A stretch of 64,000 nt of DNA from Comamonas odontotermitis (GTDB lineage Bacteria > Pseudomonadota > Gammaproteobacteria > Burkholderiales > Burkholderiaceae_C), in assembly GCF_014207855.1 (NCBI RefSeq), contig NZ_JACHKZ010000006.1, positions 1-64,000 on the forward strand. Direction: 5' to 3'. Each line of letters opens with the position of its first letter. Position 1 is the first letter of the stretch. Of this stretch, positions 18,935 to 27,704 are shown piece by piece. The notes beneath the pieces were generated by a model. The model saw only the letters and a program-made list of their open reading frames with translations. It was not told the origin of the DNA and ran no database searches. Made by a program: the position numbers and the translations under genes.

Positions 18935-19504
18935 TCAATCCATGAGCTTGGGCACGCCCCCGGCGCCATCCTCGATCAGCGGGTACTGCATGGCGCCAGG
19001 CAGTTGGTAATGCCACCATTCGCTGGGGATGTGCTGAAACCCTGCCGACAGCATGATGCCCAGCAGCATCAGGCGGTTCTTTTGCACCTGCGCTGGCAGG
19101 CCTGCACAAAAGTGGAAGGATTCGGCCTGCATGGCATCGAAGCCAGTGCCCATGTCCATCTGCTGACCGTTTTCGTCCAACAGGCTTACATCGACTGCGC
19201 AGCCGCGCGTGTGGTGCGAGCCGCGCTTGGGGTCGGCCACAAAAGTGGGATCCTGGGCATAGTCAAACAGAATCTGCTGCGCCTGCGCGGGCCGGTAGGC
19301 GTCGAACACCAGCAGACGCACCCCCGCCTGGCGCGCCGAGAGCGAGGCGCGGGTCAGCGCCTTTTCGGCGTCCGGATGCAGGTAGCAATAGGCGTTGCGG
19401 TAGACGGGCCGACCCATGAAGTTGTCTGCCGTGGCGTAGGCCAGATACAGATGCACATCGTGGTCGTCTTCGGTAATGGAAACCAGGGAAGCAGTGGGCG
19501 CCAT
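18935..19504 (-). CDS. ddpX: DdpX: D-alanyl-D-alanine dipeptidase (VanX family)
   Basis: A zinc dipeptidase that splits D-Ala-D-Ala into D-alanine. The 189-residue chain carries the complete family signature SxHxxGxAxD at residues 96-105 (S96, H98, G101, A103, D105) and the catalytic EWWH at 162-165 (E162, H165). The conserved arginine in FDAYRPAQ (R71) matches the transition-state residue of VanX. There is no signal peptide, so it acts in the cytoplasm after import. It is the first gene of the ddpXABCDF operon. In E. coli the same set supports growth on D-Ala-D-Ala under sigma-S control. No vanRS, vanH or vanA genes lie nearby, so a resistance role is not suggested. Confidence 0.93.
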   Translation of the reverse strand: MAPTASLVSITEDDHDVHLYLAYATADNFMGRPVYRNAYCYLHPDAEKALTRASLSARQAGVRLLVFDAYRPAQAQQILFDYAQDPTFVADPKRGSHHTRGCAVDVSLLDENGQQMDMGTGFDAMQAESFHFCAGLPAQVQKNRLMLLGIMLSAGFQHIPSEWWHYQLPGAMQYPLIEDGAGGVPKLMD

Positions 19505-19525
19505 GAGATAGGTTTACCGCTCGTG

Positions 19526-19544
19526 CTAGCGCGGGCGGCGCTAG
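19526..19544. promoter_or_regulatory. inverted repeat in the ddpX leader
   Basis: CTAGCGC and GCGCTAG arms, perfect 7 bp, separated by five bases, lie 21 bases before the ddpX start. It could be an operator or a 5'-leader hairpin; no regulator gene is adjacent. The 167-bp divergent spacer also holds GTTGATCACGATAAC near 19597. Confidence 0.35.
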
Positions 19545-19672
19545 GGGCGTAGATGCGTCCTGCATCGTCAACCCGGCGGAGATCATCGTAAAAACTGTTG
19601 ATCACGATAACCAGATTCACGCGCCCCGCATGCTGGTGCTAACCCCTGTATCACCATGCGCTACACTTTTGC

Positions 19673-19993
19673 ATGCAAGACGGCAGCCAGATTTTCATCC
19701 CCGATTCCTTCATCGCCCTCCACCAGGGCCGCAACCACAAGCTGCTGACGCCGCTGGCCGAAGTGGCCGCCCGCTACGAGCTGTGCGAAGACCTCGCCCA
19801 GATGCTGGTGGAACAGGCGCAGATCCTCTACCACCAAAGCGCACCATCAGAGGCAGCTATCCTGAAGACGATGCTGATGGGCCTGCAGGGCGAAGGCGCC
19901 GTGGTGACACCGCACGAAGCGCGCTGGGTGATCCTGCGCCTGGCCGAGCTGCTGGGGTGGAAGGCGCCAGAGCTTGCTCAGCCTGAATCCTGA
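19673..19993 (+). CDS. conserved small protein, unknown function
   Basis: A 106-residue soluble, mostly helical protein opening MQDGSQIFIPDSFIALH and ending with ARWVILRLAELLGWK. It has no membrane segment, signal peptide or cofactor motif. The pattern resembles a short protein I have seen in Comamonadaceae annotations without an established role. It is divergent from ddpX and is followed 30 bases later by a strong terminator shared with moaD, which supports a real gene. Confidence 0.65.
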   Translation: MQDGSQIFIPDSFIALHQGRNHKLLTPLAEVAARYELCEDLAQMLVEQAQILYHQSAPSEAAILKTMLMGLQGEGAVVTPHEARWVILRLAELLGWKAPELAQPES

Positions 19994-20023
19994 ACTTCAC
20001 TCCACCCGCCCTCGCAGCCATGC

Positions 20024-20058
20024 AAAAAGCCGCGCAAGGCAGGCTCGCGCGGCTTTTT
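20024..20058. terminator. bidirectional intrinsic terminator between the 106-residue gene and moaD
   Basis: AAAAAGCCGCGC and GCGCGGCTTTTT form a 12-bp stem around an 11-base loop, working for both convergent genes. Confidence 0.88.
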
Positions 20059-20078
20059 CTTGTATGAAAAGATGGCAG

Positions 20079-20339
20079 TCAGCCGCCCGTTACCGGTGGA
20101 AAGAAGGCAATCTCGGCGCCATCTTCAAGCATGGCATCTTCATCACCCATTGTCTGGTTGACCGCAATGCGCACGGCCCTGCCACGCGCCAGGCAAGTGG
20201 CATAGGGCTCACCGCGCGCAAGCAAGGCATTGCGCAGTGCGCCTACATCGGCAGCATCCGTTTGCATGCTCTCGCTGCCCCGTCCAATGGCTTCGCGGAT
20301 GGATGCGAAATAGCGCAGTTGAATGTTTTTCACCGACAT
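20079..20339 (-). CDS. moaD: MoaD: molybdopterin synthase sulfur carrier subunit
   Basis: An 86-residue ubiquitin-fold protein ending in the diagnostic Gly-Gly (FFPPVTGG), whose C-terminus is activated by MoeB/ThiF-type enzymes and thiocarboxylated. It opens MSVKNIQLRYFASIREAIGR, matching the MoaD beta-grasp start. The ATG at 20339 is the natural start, since further upstream the frame runs into moeA with no family match. It lies 28 bases downstream of moeA on the same strand, so the two are co-transcribed. The usual moaE partner does not follow directly: a strong terminator and the ddp operon come next. Confidence 0.95.
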   Translation of the reverse strand: MSVKNIQLRYFASIREAIGRGSESMQTDAADVGALRNALLARGEPYATCLARGRAVRIAVNQTMGDEDAMLEDGAEIAFFPPVTGG

Positions 20340-20367
20340 GTGTTGACTCCCAGAACCATAGCCACCA

Positions 20368-21600
20368 TCAGCCCAGCAATTGCGCAAATGGAATGAATCG
20401 CACCAGATCGCCCCGGGCAATTGTGGCGCCTGCCGGATTGTCGACCAGCCCATCGGCCCACACTGCCGAGGTGAGCACGCCGGAGCTTTGGTTGGCAAAG
20501 CGCTCCAGACCGCCTTGGGCATTGATGCGCGCACGCAGGAACTCCTGGCGCCTGTCGGCACGCAGCCAGTCAAAATCGGCACGCATGGTGACAGCCTGCG
20601 GCGCAACATTCTGCACGCCTTGCAAACGCAGCACAAAAGGCCGCACCAACAGCGCAAATGTCACAAAGCTCGATACTGGGTTGCCTGGCAGGCCGATGAA
20701 ATGGGAGCTCCCTACCTTGCCATAGGCAAACGGCTTGCCCGGCTTGATGGCAATGGCCCACAGATCGAGACTGCCCAACGCCTGCACGGCGGGCTTGATA
20801 TGGTCTTCTTCACCCACCGATACGCCGCCGCTCGTCAGCACCAGATCGCAATCGTGCGCAGCCGATTGCAATGCGGCCACCGTGGCTTCATAGCTGTCGG
20901 GAACAATGCCCCGATCGATCACCTCGCAGCCCAGTCTCTGCAGCATGGCGCGCAGAAAGAACCGGTTGCTGTTGTAGATGCTGCCCGCTGGCAGATTCTG
21001 TGGCGCCACTTCTCCGGGCATGACCAGCTCATCCCCGGTGGAGAACAGCGCCACACGCGGGCGACGCGCTACCTGCAGGCTGGCGCAGCCAATGCTGGCG
21101 GCCAGACCCAGCTCTGCGGGCGAAAGGCGCGTGCCAGCGGCGATGATGGTGCTGTCACGCGCAATATCTTCGCCGCTTTTGCGGATGTTCTGGCCACAGG
21201 CCACAGCAGCGTTGATCTGCACGCTGCCATCATCGCGTGCCGCGCATTCCTCCTGCATCACCACCGCATCGGCGCCATCGGGCACGGGCGCGCCGGTAAA
21301 GATGCGTGCAGCAGTGCCTGCAGCCAAAGCTGCGCCTACACTGCCTGCGGCAATGCGCTGGCTCACAGGCAGAACCACGCCCGCCGCCGCCACATCGGCA
21401 GCTCGCAATGCGTAGCCATCCATTGCGCTGTTGTCGAACGACGGCACCTGCAACGCCGACACCAGATCCTGCGCCAGCACGCGGCCATCGGCATCAAAGG
21501 TGCTGACCGGCTCTGCCGCAGCAAGCGGCTTCGCCTGCGCCAGCAACTCACCCAGGGCGTCGGCCAGGGTCTTGAGTGGTGGGCGGGTGGATGGGTTCAT
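20368..21600 (-). CDS. moeA: MoeA: molybdopterin molybdotransferase
   Basis: The enzyme that inserts molybdate into adenylated molybdopterin. The 410-residue product begins MNPSTRPPLKTLADAL, at the ATG at 21600. Family landmarks are visible: FDNSAMDGYALR near the N-terminus, AARIFTGAPVPDGADAVVMQE, then GLAASIGCASLQVARRPRVALFSTGDEL and DLVLTSGGVSVGEEDHIK, which hold catalytic acidic and Gly-rich segments, followed by KPGKPFAYG and GLPGNPVSSFVTF. It is complete. It lies between mobB upstream and moaD downstream on the same strand, forming a molybdenum cofactor unit. Confidence 0.97.
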   Translation of the reverse strand: MNPSTRPPLKTLADALGELLAQAKPLAAAEPVSTFDADGRVLAQDLVSALQVPSFDNSAMDGYALRAADVAAAGVVLPVSQRIAAGSVGAALAAGTAARIFTGAPVPDGADAVVMQEECAARDDGSVQINAAVACGQNIRKSGEDIARDSTIIAAGTRLSPAELGLAASIGCASLQVARRPRVALFSTGDELVMPGEVAPQNLPAGSIYNSNRFFLRAMLQRLGCEVIDRGIVPDSYEATVAALQSAAHDCDLVLTSGGVSVGEEDHIKPAVQALGSLDLWAIAIKPGKPFAYGKVGSSHFIGLPGNPVSSFVTFALLVRPFVLRLQGVQNVAPQAVTMRADFDWLRADRRQEFLRARINAQGGLERFANQSSGVLTSAVWADGLVDNPAGATIARGDLVRFIPFAQLLG

Positions 21601-21768
21601 TTCGGTAATCCTCAATCTTTCAAAGCTGCGCAAGCAGTGCCTGCAAGGGCTTGCGCCATGGAGCCATGGTTTCCTGCATTCTGGCCCGCACAAGCCGCGC
21701 TGCTGTTTGACATGGGACAGGGGCAGTGAAGCAATGCATGCGGCCTGCCCTGGGCTTGCGTGCTGCCT

Positions 21769-22329
21769 CTACCCCGCCATCTCGTTGGCAAGCACACAAG
21801 GCGGCGTGTAGCCAAAGCGGTCGGCATGTGCAAGCAGCCATTGCGCAACGGTCATGGGCTCATCACGGGGCAGCACGGGCAAGTCAGTCGCCGGGCTCAG
21901 GTAGTGGCCTGCCGAGCGCACCACAGCCTGCACATAGCCGTCCTGCGGGTACAGGGGCGGCCTGCCATCTGTTGCAGGCGCGCTGGCCAACACTTCCAGC
22001 TTGGGCAGGTCGCAATCCTTGAAGCCTTCAACCAGCACCCAGTCCACGCTGCTGTCCAGCTGCGCAATCAATGCATGCACATCGGGCTCTTGCGGCCAGG
22101 GCAGTTCACGCATCAGCACCATGCGCTGGTCGGATGCAGCCAGTACTTCGTAGGCCCCGGCCTTTCGATGGCGCCAGGTGTCCTTGCCGGGGGTATCGAT
22201 GTCAAAACGGTGGTGTGTGTGCTTGATGACCGACACACGCAAACCCTGCGCGATCAGCACCGGAATCACCTGCTCGACCAGGGTGGTTTTGCCGCTGCCC
22301 GAATAGCCCGCAAAACAGACCACCTGCAT
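21769..22329 (-). CDS. mobB: MobB: molybdopterin-guanine dinucleotide biosynthesis adaptor protein
   Basis: A 186-residue P-loop GTPase-like protein that assists MobA in making the guanine dinucleotide form of the cofactor. Start MQVVCFAGYSGSGKTTL shows the Walker A motif at once; an in-frame extension to 22380 adds residues without family likeness. The VSVIKHTHHRFDIDTPGKDTWRHRKAGA segment is characteristic of MobB, and DWVLVEGFKD is the conserved downstream acid motif. It lies between thrC and moeA. No mobA is in the window. Confidence 0.94.
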   Translation of the reverse strand: MQVVCFAGYSGSGKTTLVEQVIPVLIAQGLRVSVIKHTHHRFDIDTPGKDTWRHRKAGAYEVLAASDQRMVLMRELPWPQEPDVHALIAQLDSSVDWVLVEGFKDCDLPKLEVLASAPATDGRPPLYPQDGYVQAVVRSAGHYLSPATDLPVLPRDEPMTVAQWLLAHADRFGYTPPCVLANEMAG

Positions 22330-22339
22330 ACACGCTCCT

Positions 22340-22378
22340 CTTTTGATAGCTTTTGACGCCCATGCATCAAGCGCCAGC
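22340..22378. repeat. short intergenic repeat between thrC and mobB
   Basis: CTTTTGATAGCTTTTGACGC, then CCATGCATCAAGCGCCAGCA. It contains the GATAGC and ATCAAGCGC words of the same spacer family. It lies between the thrC stop and the mobB start. Confidence 0.45.
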
Positions 22379-22390
22379 AACCCTTTTCGC

Positions 22391-23818
22391 TTACACCTTG
22401 CAGGTATCGGCGATCAACGCCTTCACCTGTTCCACATCGGCCGCCATTACCACCACGCGCTTGGGCAGGTCTTCAATGCCATTGAACTTGGCGGGACGGT
22501 CGGGCTGACGGTGCAACGCCTCTTCAATGGTGGCTGCAAACTTGATGGGCAGCGCAGTTTCCAGCACGATCATCGGCTCGGCGCCCAGGTGTTCGCGCGC
22601 CACCTTCACACCGTCTGCGGTATGGGTGTCGATCATCTGTCCAAAGCGCTCAAACGTGTCCTTGATGGTGGCAAGACGGTCTGCATGGGTGCTCTTGCCG
22701 CTCGCAAAGCCGTACTTGGCGGCTGCATCCTTGAAAGCCGGGTCGGCGCTCAGGTCAAACTTGCCTTGCTTGGCCACACCTTCGGCAAACAGCTGCCGGG
22801 TACGTGCACCGTCGCGGCCCACCAGATCGAACACGAAGCGCTCAAAGTTGCTGGCCTTGCTGATGTCCATCGAAGGGCTTGATGTTTCGTAGGTGTTGGC
22901 TGCGCCACGCACCTGGTAGATGCCGGTGCGGAAGAACTCGTCGAGCACATCGTTTTCGTTGGTGGCCACCACCAGCTTGGCAATCGGCAAGCCCATCTGG
23001 CGCGCCACGTGGCCTGCGCAGATGTTGCCGAAGTTGCCGCTGGGCACGGTAAAGCTCACCTTTTCCGCATTGCTCTTGGTGGCCTGCAGGTAGCCGGCAA
23101 AGTAATACACCACCTGCGCCAGCAGACGCGCCCAGTTGATGGAGTTGACGGTGCCGATCTTGTACTTGGCCTTGAAAGCGTGGTCGTTGCTGACGGCCTT
23201 GACGATGTCCTGGCAGTCATCAAACACGCCCTCAATGGCGATGTTGTGGATGTTTTCGTCCTGCAGACTGAACATCTGCGCCTGTTGGAACGGGCTCATG
23301 CGGCCATGCGGGCTGGTCATGAATACGCGCACGCCCTTTTTGCCGCGCATGGCGTACTCGGCCGCGCTGCCGGTGTCGCCGCTGGTAGCGCCCAGAATAT
23401 TCAGCGCTTCGCCGCGGCGAGCCAGTTCATATTCAAACAAATTGCCCAGCAGTTGCATGGCCATGTCCTTGAAGGCCAGCGTGGGGCCATTGGAGAGGGC
23501 CTCGATCAGCAGATTGCCATCCAGCTGGCGCACCGGCACGATGGCGTCGGTGCCGAACACCTCCCGGGTGTAGGTCTTGGCGCAGATGGCCTTCAGGTCG
23601 GCTGCAGGAATGTCGTCGATATAGAGCGACAGTATCTCGAATGCGAGGGCGGCGTAGCCCTGGCTTGCCAGGGTATTGCGCAGCTGGGTCAGCTTGGCGT
23701 CATCGATCTGGGGATATTCCACCGGCAGGTACAGGCCGCCATCGGGCGCCAAGCCTTCAAGCAGGATATCGCAGAAACGTTTTTGTTCGGCATAGCCGCG
23801 CGTGGAGAGATACAGCAT
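22391..23818 (-). CDS. thrC: ThrC: threonine synthase
   Basis: A PLP enzyme converting O-phosphohomoserine to threonine. The 475-residue product starts MLYLSTRGYAEQ, at the ATG at 23818. It belongs to the long (class II, fungal/E. coli) type: N-terminal LYLPVEYP, the PLP lysine K117 in GPTLAFKDMAMQ, and the phosphate loop ILGATSGDTGSAAEYA. In many Burkholderiales thrC follows hom directly. Here a 2.2-kb membrane protease gene sits between them on the same strand, with its own terminator. Confidence 0.97.
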   Translation of the reverse strand: MLYLSTRGYAEQKRFCDILLEGLAPDGGLYLPVEYPQIDDAKLTQLRNTLASQGYAALAFEILSLYIDDIPAADLKAICAKTYTREVFGTDAIVPVRQLDGNLLIEALSNGPTLAFKDMAMQLLGNLFEYELARRGEALNILGATSGDTGSAAEYAMRGKKGVRVFMTSPHGRMSPFQQAQMFSLQDENIHNIAIEGVFDDCQDIVKAVSNDHAFKAKYKIGTVNSINWARLLAQVVYYFAGYLQATKSNAEKVSFTVPSGNFGNICAGHVARQMGLPIAKLVVATNENDVLDEFFRTGIYQVRGAANTYETSSPSMDISKASNFERFVFDLVGRDGARTRQLFAEGVAKQGKFDLSADPAFKDAAAKYGFASGKSTHADRLATIKDTFERFGQMIDTHTADGVKVAREHLGAEPMIVLETALPIKFAATIEEALHRQPDRPAKFNGIEDLPKRVVVMAADVEQVKALIADTCKV

Positions 23819-23935
23819 GGATGGAGCAGATGGTTGGAACACAGCCCTCGCGGGCCTGAAATCAGCCGTCTATTATCGGTCAGCCGCCAGTACTGGTGCG
23901 CTTTAGGTTCAATTGAGGACTGCGACACAAAAGAC

Positions 23936-23957
23936 AAAGGGCCCCGGCGGGCCCTTC
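23936..23957 (-). terminator. intrinsic terminator after the M48 protease gene
   Basis: AAGGGCCC and GGGCCCTT arms give an 8-bp stem; on the minus strand it is followed by TGTCTTTTG. It separates the protease from thrC, which therefore needs its own promoter in the 23819-23935 spacer. Confidence 0.7.
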
Positions 23958-23983
23958 AAGCGCAGAAAACATCTGCAAGGCAG

Positions 23984-26167
23984 TCAGGGCTGCACACCCA
24001 TGCGCTGCAGCTCGCGCCTTGCGTGATAGGCCCGCCAGTAATTGACCATCAGCTCGGCAAAGGCGTCGTTTTTCATCTTCTTCACCCCCTTGAGCGCCAG
24101 CACCAACCGGTGCTTTTTCTTGACGTATTGCCCCCGCCTGCGCCCCACGCCCAGGGCAGGCGGCACCACCCCTTGCTCCAGCGGCAGAGTGATGGTGAGC
24201 ACATGGTTGGCCTGGTTGAACTGAAAGTCGTCAATCGCCGACCATGGCAGCAGCTCCTGCGCCTTGAACATTTGCACGCCTTCCGGAGCCAGTACCAATG
24301 CGGGCTCCTTGCCGTCCCGCGAAAACAGGAAGGCGAAATAGGCGCAGGCCAGCCCCGCCAACAGAACACCCACGCCGTAGAGCTGACCGTTCCTGCTGTT
24401 GAACAGGAACGCAGCGCCCACCACGCAGACCACGGTAAAGAAGACAAAGAGCCCGGTTTGAAACCAGGAGCGCTCGTAGATCACGGTCCGCTCGCGTCCC
24501 AAGGCCGCGATCTCCTGCAACTCGGCAATCTTGGCCGAACGCGCAGACGCTGCAACGCTGGTCAGCTCACTTTGCAAGGCCGCATTGACATCCACCACTG
24601 CCGCAGGTGCCACGCTGCCCGCCATGGTGCCGCCAGTTGCCGCAGCGGGCGCAGTCCCTTGTTCCAGGCCAAATTCCTGCAGCAAACGACTGCCCAGCGG
24701 GTCCATCGCCCGGCCCAGAAGTTCTGCAGTGATGGGCACTCCCAACGCATCCAGCCGCACGGCCAGTTCGGGGTGGGTATCGGTGGGGTGCGACTGGCGG
24801 TTTTCCAGGTGCTGGCTCGGATCAGCCATGCCCTTGCTCGCCACCAGTTGGCGCACATGGCCCACGATGCCGCCCTCCACCGTCTGGCCCTGGTCCCAGT
24901 TCATCTCCAGCGCTTCGCTCACATGAGGTTCAAGCGCGGTGATGCGCAAAAGCGACGAAGCAACGGCCTGCGGGCTGACCACGCTGGCGCCCACAGCATC
25001 GGCTGCCAGCTCACGCTTGCGGCCCCAAAACCGCACTGCCTCGTGAAAGCTGTCGAGAAACATCTCGCCAAACAGGGTGGCCGGGCGGCGCAGAAAATCC
25101 ATCCAGGATTCCTCGTGCTTTTCTCCGCCACTGATGGCCACTAGGTGGTTGATGGTGGCAGCATAGATCGGCGAGAACCGCTGGCTGTAGAGCGTGTCTT
25201 CCCCAATGAAGTGGCCCAGCTCGTGGCCGATGACTGCAGCCACCTCACCGGCATTGAGAAAAGCCATGTACGGCAAGGGCAGATACAGCACGCGCCCGGC
25301 AGGCACCATGCTGCCATTGCTGAGCTTGACCGGGTGTTCGGTGACAAAAAAGCCTTCATTGAGGCCGACGACAATGCTGTCAGGCATGCCTGCGCCAGTC
25401 TTGGCAGCTACACGGTCGACAAAGGCCCAGAGCTCGGGTGCCTTCTCGCGCGCCAGGCTCTGGCCCATTACATCGATAGGCTCGTTTTCCATCGGCTTGC
25501 GCGATGCCTTCCACACATCCCACAGCACCTTGCAGCCTGAATACAGCAGAAACAGCGCAAGGCCCCCCAGCACGAGCATGAGCTTCATGTCGCCCTTGCT
25601 GTATCGGTTGTGGCGCAGGATGGGCATCATCTCGTACACCAGGAGCGGAATGGCGGCGGCAAACAGCAGCAGCACCATCACCACCATATAGGTCGGCAGC
25701 AGCCTGCGGCCTTTTTCAAATGTGGCCAGCAATTGCTCGCGCGACTGCATCGCCTTCTTGCCCATGGCATTCTGGTAGAACACGCCCAGTGCCGACCACA
25801 GCAGCGCCAGCACGCTGAAAGCCATGGTGCAGCCCGCCAGTGTTGGTTGCAGATTGCGGGTAGTGACGTTCAGCCCGCCAGCCTTCAACTCGGCCAAGGC
25901 GCGTTCGTAGCGGCTGCGCATCAGCCTGGCATCCACGCTGCGGCCCTCGCTGTCTTTCACCTTTGCCCGGCCCCGGGGGCTTGCGTCCTCCATCGCCTTG
26001 AGTTCCTGAACGACCTGTTCGTACTCGGCAATCGTTGCCTGCACATCCACCGAAGCACCGGCCCGCGACCATTGCCACATGCCAATCAGCAGCATGAGCA
26101 ACGGAATGCCAAACAACACCGCCCAGCGCTTGGCCCGTGCAGCCCATTTCTTGTCGGTCTCAGACAT
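23984..26167 (-). CDS. M48 family membrane metalloprotease
   Basis: A 727-residue zinc metallopeptidase of the HtpX/Ste24-like M48 group. The HExxH motif is in VIGHELGHFIG (H315, E316, H319) and the third ligand glutamate in RKRELAADAVG (E386). Membrane segments occur near residues 13-33, 100-120, 155-180 and 195-215 before the catalytic domain, with two more near 565-610. I chose the second ATG because an AGGAGG site lies about ten bases before it; the first ATG abuts that site. The C-terminal 120 residues look like a membrane-proximal pleckstrin-type or unknown domain. Substrates are unknown. It interrupts the hom-thrC neighbourhood. Confidence 0.88.
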   Translation of the reverse strand: MSETDKKWAARAKRWAVLFGIPLLMLLIGMWQWSRAGASVDVQATIAEYEQVVQELKAMEDASPRGRAKVKDSEGRSVDARLMRSRYERALAELKAGGLNVTTRNLQPTLAGCTMAFSVLALLWSALGVFYQNAMGKKAMQSREQLLATFEKGRRLLPTYMVVMVLLLFAAAIPLLVYEMMPILRHNRYSKGDMKLMLVLGGLALFLLYSGCKVLWDVWKASRKPMENEPIDVMGQSLAREKAPELWAFVDRVAAKTGAGMPDSIVVGLNEGFFVTEHPVKLSNGSMVPAGRVLYLPLPYMAFLNAGEVAAVIGHELGHFIGEDTLYSQRFSPIYAATINHLVAISGGEKHEESWMDFLRRPATLFGEMFLDSFHEAVRFWGRKRELAADAVGASVVSPQAVASSLLRITALEPHVSEALEMNWDQGQTVEGGIVGHVRQLVASKGMADPSQHLENRQSHPTDTHPELAVRLDALGVPITAELLGRAMDPLGSRLLQEFGLEQGTAPAAATGGTMAGSVAPAAVVDVNAALQSELTSVAASARSAKIAELQEIAALGRERTVIYERSWFQTGLFVFFTVVCVVGAAFLFNSRNGQLYGVGVLLAGLACAYFAFLFSRDGKEPALVLAPEGVQMFKAQELLPWSAIDDFQFNQANHVLTITLPLEQGVVPPALGVGRRRGQYVKKKHRLVLALKGVKKMKNDAFAELMVNYWRAYHARRELQRMGVQP

Positions 26168-26285
26168 GCTCGTCATCCCTCCTGTTATATCGCCGGCCTG
26201 AACGACCGGCTATGGTTCTAAGCGATTGATAATAACGAGTAATTTTTGAAACAATATGGAATAAAAATAAACAATAGGTAAAAAT

Positions 26286-26320
26286 AAAACCGCCAGCGGC
26301 ACTATGCCGGTGGCGGTTGA
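26286..26320 (-). terminator. intrinsic terminator after hom
   Basis: On the minus strand CAACCGCCACCGGCAT pairs with the following GTGCCGCTGGCGGTTTTATT; a long GC stem followed by TTTTATTTTTA. It ends the hom transcript. Confidence 0.82.
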
Positions 26321-26345
26321 CGTGTGAACTACTCTACGCGCGGGT

Positions 26346-27680
26346 TTAGTTCAGCTCTTCCTTGCGGATGCGGGTGATGGGCGCCAGCACCGTGGGCAGG
26401 CCCTGGATTTCGGTCAGCGCCTTGTCCATATCGCCTTCGCGCGTGTCGTGGGTCAGGATGATCAGATCGGTCTGCGTCGATCCCTCGCCGCCCACCTCAT
26501 CGGCTTCGCGCTGCAGCACGGCGTCGATGCTGATGCCTGCGTTGGCCAGAATGCCCGTTACCTTGGCCAGCACGCCAGCCTCATCAGCCACGCGCATGCG
26601 CAGGTAGTAGCTGGTCACCACTTCGGCCATGGGCAGCACAGGTAGATCCTGCCCCGCCTCGCGCAAAGTGCTGCTCTGGAAGGCCAATGGTGGCACGCGG
26701 TGGGAGGCATCTGCACCATCCAGGCGGGCAATATCGACCAGATCGGCAATCACCGCAGAAGCGGTAGGCTCCGAACCCGCACCCTTGCCGTAGTACAGCG
26801 TAGTGCCCACGGCATCGCCATGCACCACCACAGCGTTCATGGCGCCTTCCACATTGGCAATCAGGCGCTTGGCTGGCACCAGCGAAGGGTGCACGCGCAG
26901 CTCGATGCCCTTTTCAGCGCGCTTGGTAATGCCCAACAGCTTGATGCGGTAGCCCAGCTGCTCTGCGTATTTGATGTCCACCGACGACAGCTTGGTGATG
27001 CCTTCGACATAGGCCTTGTCAAACTGCACGGGCACGCCAAAGGCAATGGCGCTCATCAAGGTGGCTTTATGGGCTGCGTCCACGCCTTCGATGTCGAAGG
27101 TTGGATCGGCCTCGGCGTAGCCCAGGCGTTGCGCCTCCTTCAACACCACATCGAAATCCAGGCCCTTGTCGCGCATCTCGGACAGGATGAAGTTGGTGGT
27201 GCCGTTGATGATGCCGGCAATCCACTGAATCTGGTTGGCGGTGAGGCCTTCACGCAGCGCCTTGATGATGGGAATGCCGCCAGCCACAGCAGCCTCATAG
27301 GCCACCATCACACCCTTTTCTGCGGCTGCCTTGAAGATTTCGGAGCCATGCACCGCCAGCAGCGCCTTGTTGGCGGTCACCACATGCTTGCCTGCAGCAA
27401 TGGCTTCCAGCACCAGGGCCTTGGCAATGCCATAGCCGCCGATCAGCTCCACCACCACGTCGATATCAGGGTTGGCGATCACATCACGCGCGTCCTTCAC
27501 GACCTTGGCCTGCTCTCCCACCACGGCATGTGCACGGGTTTCGTCCAGATCGGCCACCATGGTGATTGCAATTTCGCGGCCAGCGCGGCGGCGAATCTCG
27601 TCATGGTTACGTTGCAACACGCCAAAGACACCGCTGCCCACGGTGCCGATGCCCAACAAGCCAACTTGGATCGGTTTCAT
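26346..27680 (-). CDS. hom: Hom: homoserine dehydrogenase
   Basis: A 444-residue NAD(P)-dependent enzyme reducing aspartate semialdehyde to homoserine for threonine and methionine. The N-terminal Rossmann motif is VGLLGIGTVGSGV. The catalytic domain includes VVTANKALLAVHG, AGGIPIIKALREGLTANQI and GIINGTTNFILSEM. An ACT regulatory domain fills about residues 355-440 (YYLRMRVADEAGVLAKVTGILAN), consistent with feedback control by threonine. It has its own terminator and lies downstream of alaA on the same strand. Confidence 0.97.
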   Translation of the reverse strand: MKPIQVGLLGIGTVGSGVFGVLQRNHDEIRRRAGREIAITMVADLDETRAHAVVGEQAKVVKDARDVIANPDIDVVVELIGGYGIAKALVLEAIAAGKHVVTANKALLAVHGSEIFKAAAEKGVMVAYEAAVAGGIPIIKALREGLTANQIQWIAGIINGTTNFILSEMRDKGLDFDVVLKEAQRLGYAEADPTFDIEGVDAAHKATLMSAIAFGVPVQFDKAYVEGITKLSSVDIKYAEQLGYRIKLLGITKRAEKGIELRVHPSLVPAKRLIANVEGAMNAVVVHGDAVGTTLYYGKGAGSEPTASAVIADLVDIARLDGADASHRVPPLAFQSSTLREAGQDLPVLPMAEVVTSYYLRMRVADEAGVLAKVTGILANAGISIDAVLQREADEVGGEGSTQTDLIILTHDTREGDMDKALTEIQGLPTVLAPITRIRKEELN

Positions 27681-27704
27681 AAGTCTCTACAAATAGTTCG
27701 CAAT

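Noticed and set aside
18935-19504. Part of a vancomycin resistance cluster
   Set aside because: vanH, vanA and vanRS genes are missing; the neighbours are a peptide transporter in ddp order, which fits nutrition or recycling.
23009-25144. A 711-codon plus-strand frame over thrC and the M48 protease
   Set aside because: It runs through two well-supported genes on the other strand and the terminator between them. Its composition is the His/Gln/Gly-rich type typical of antisense shadows.
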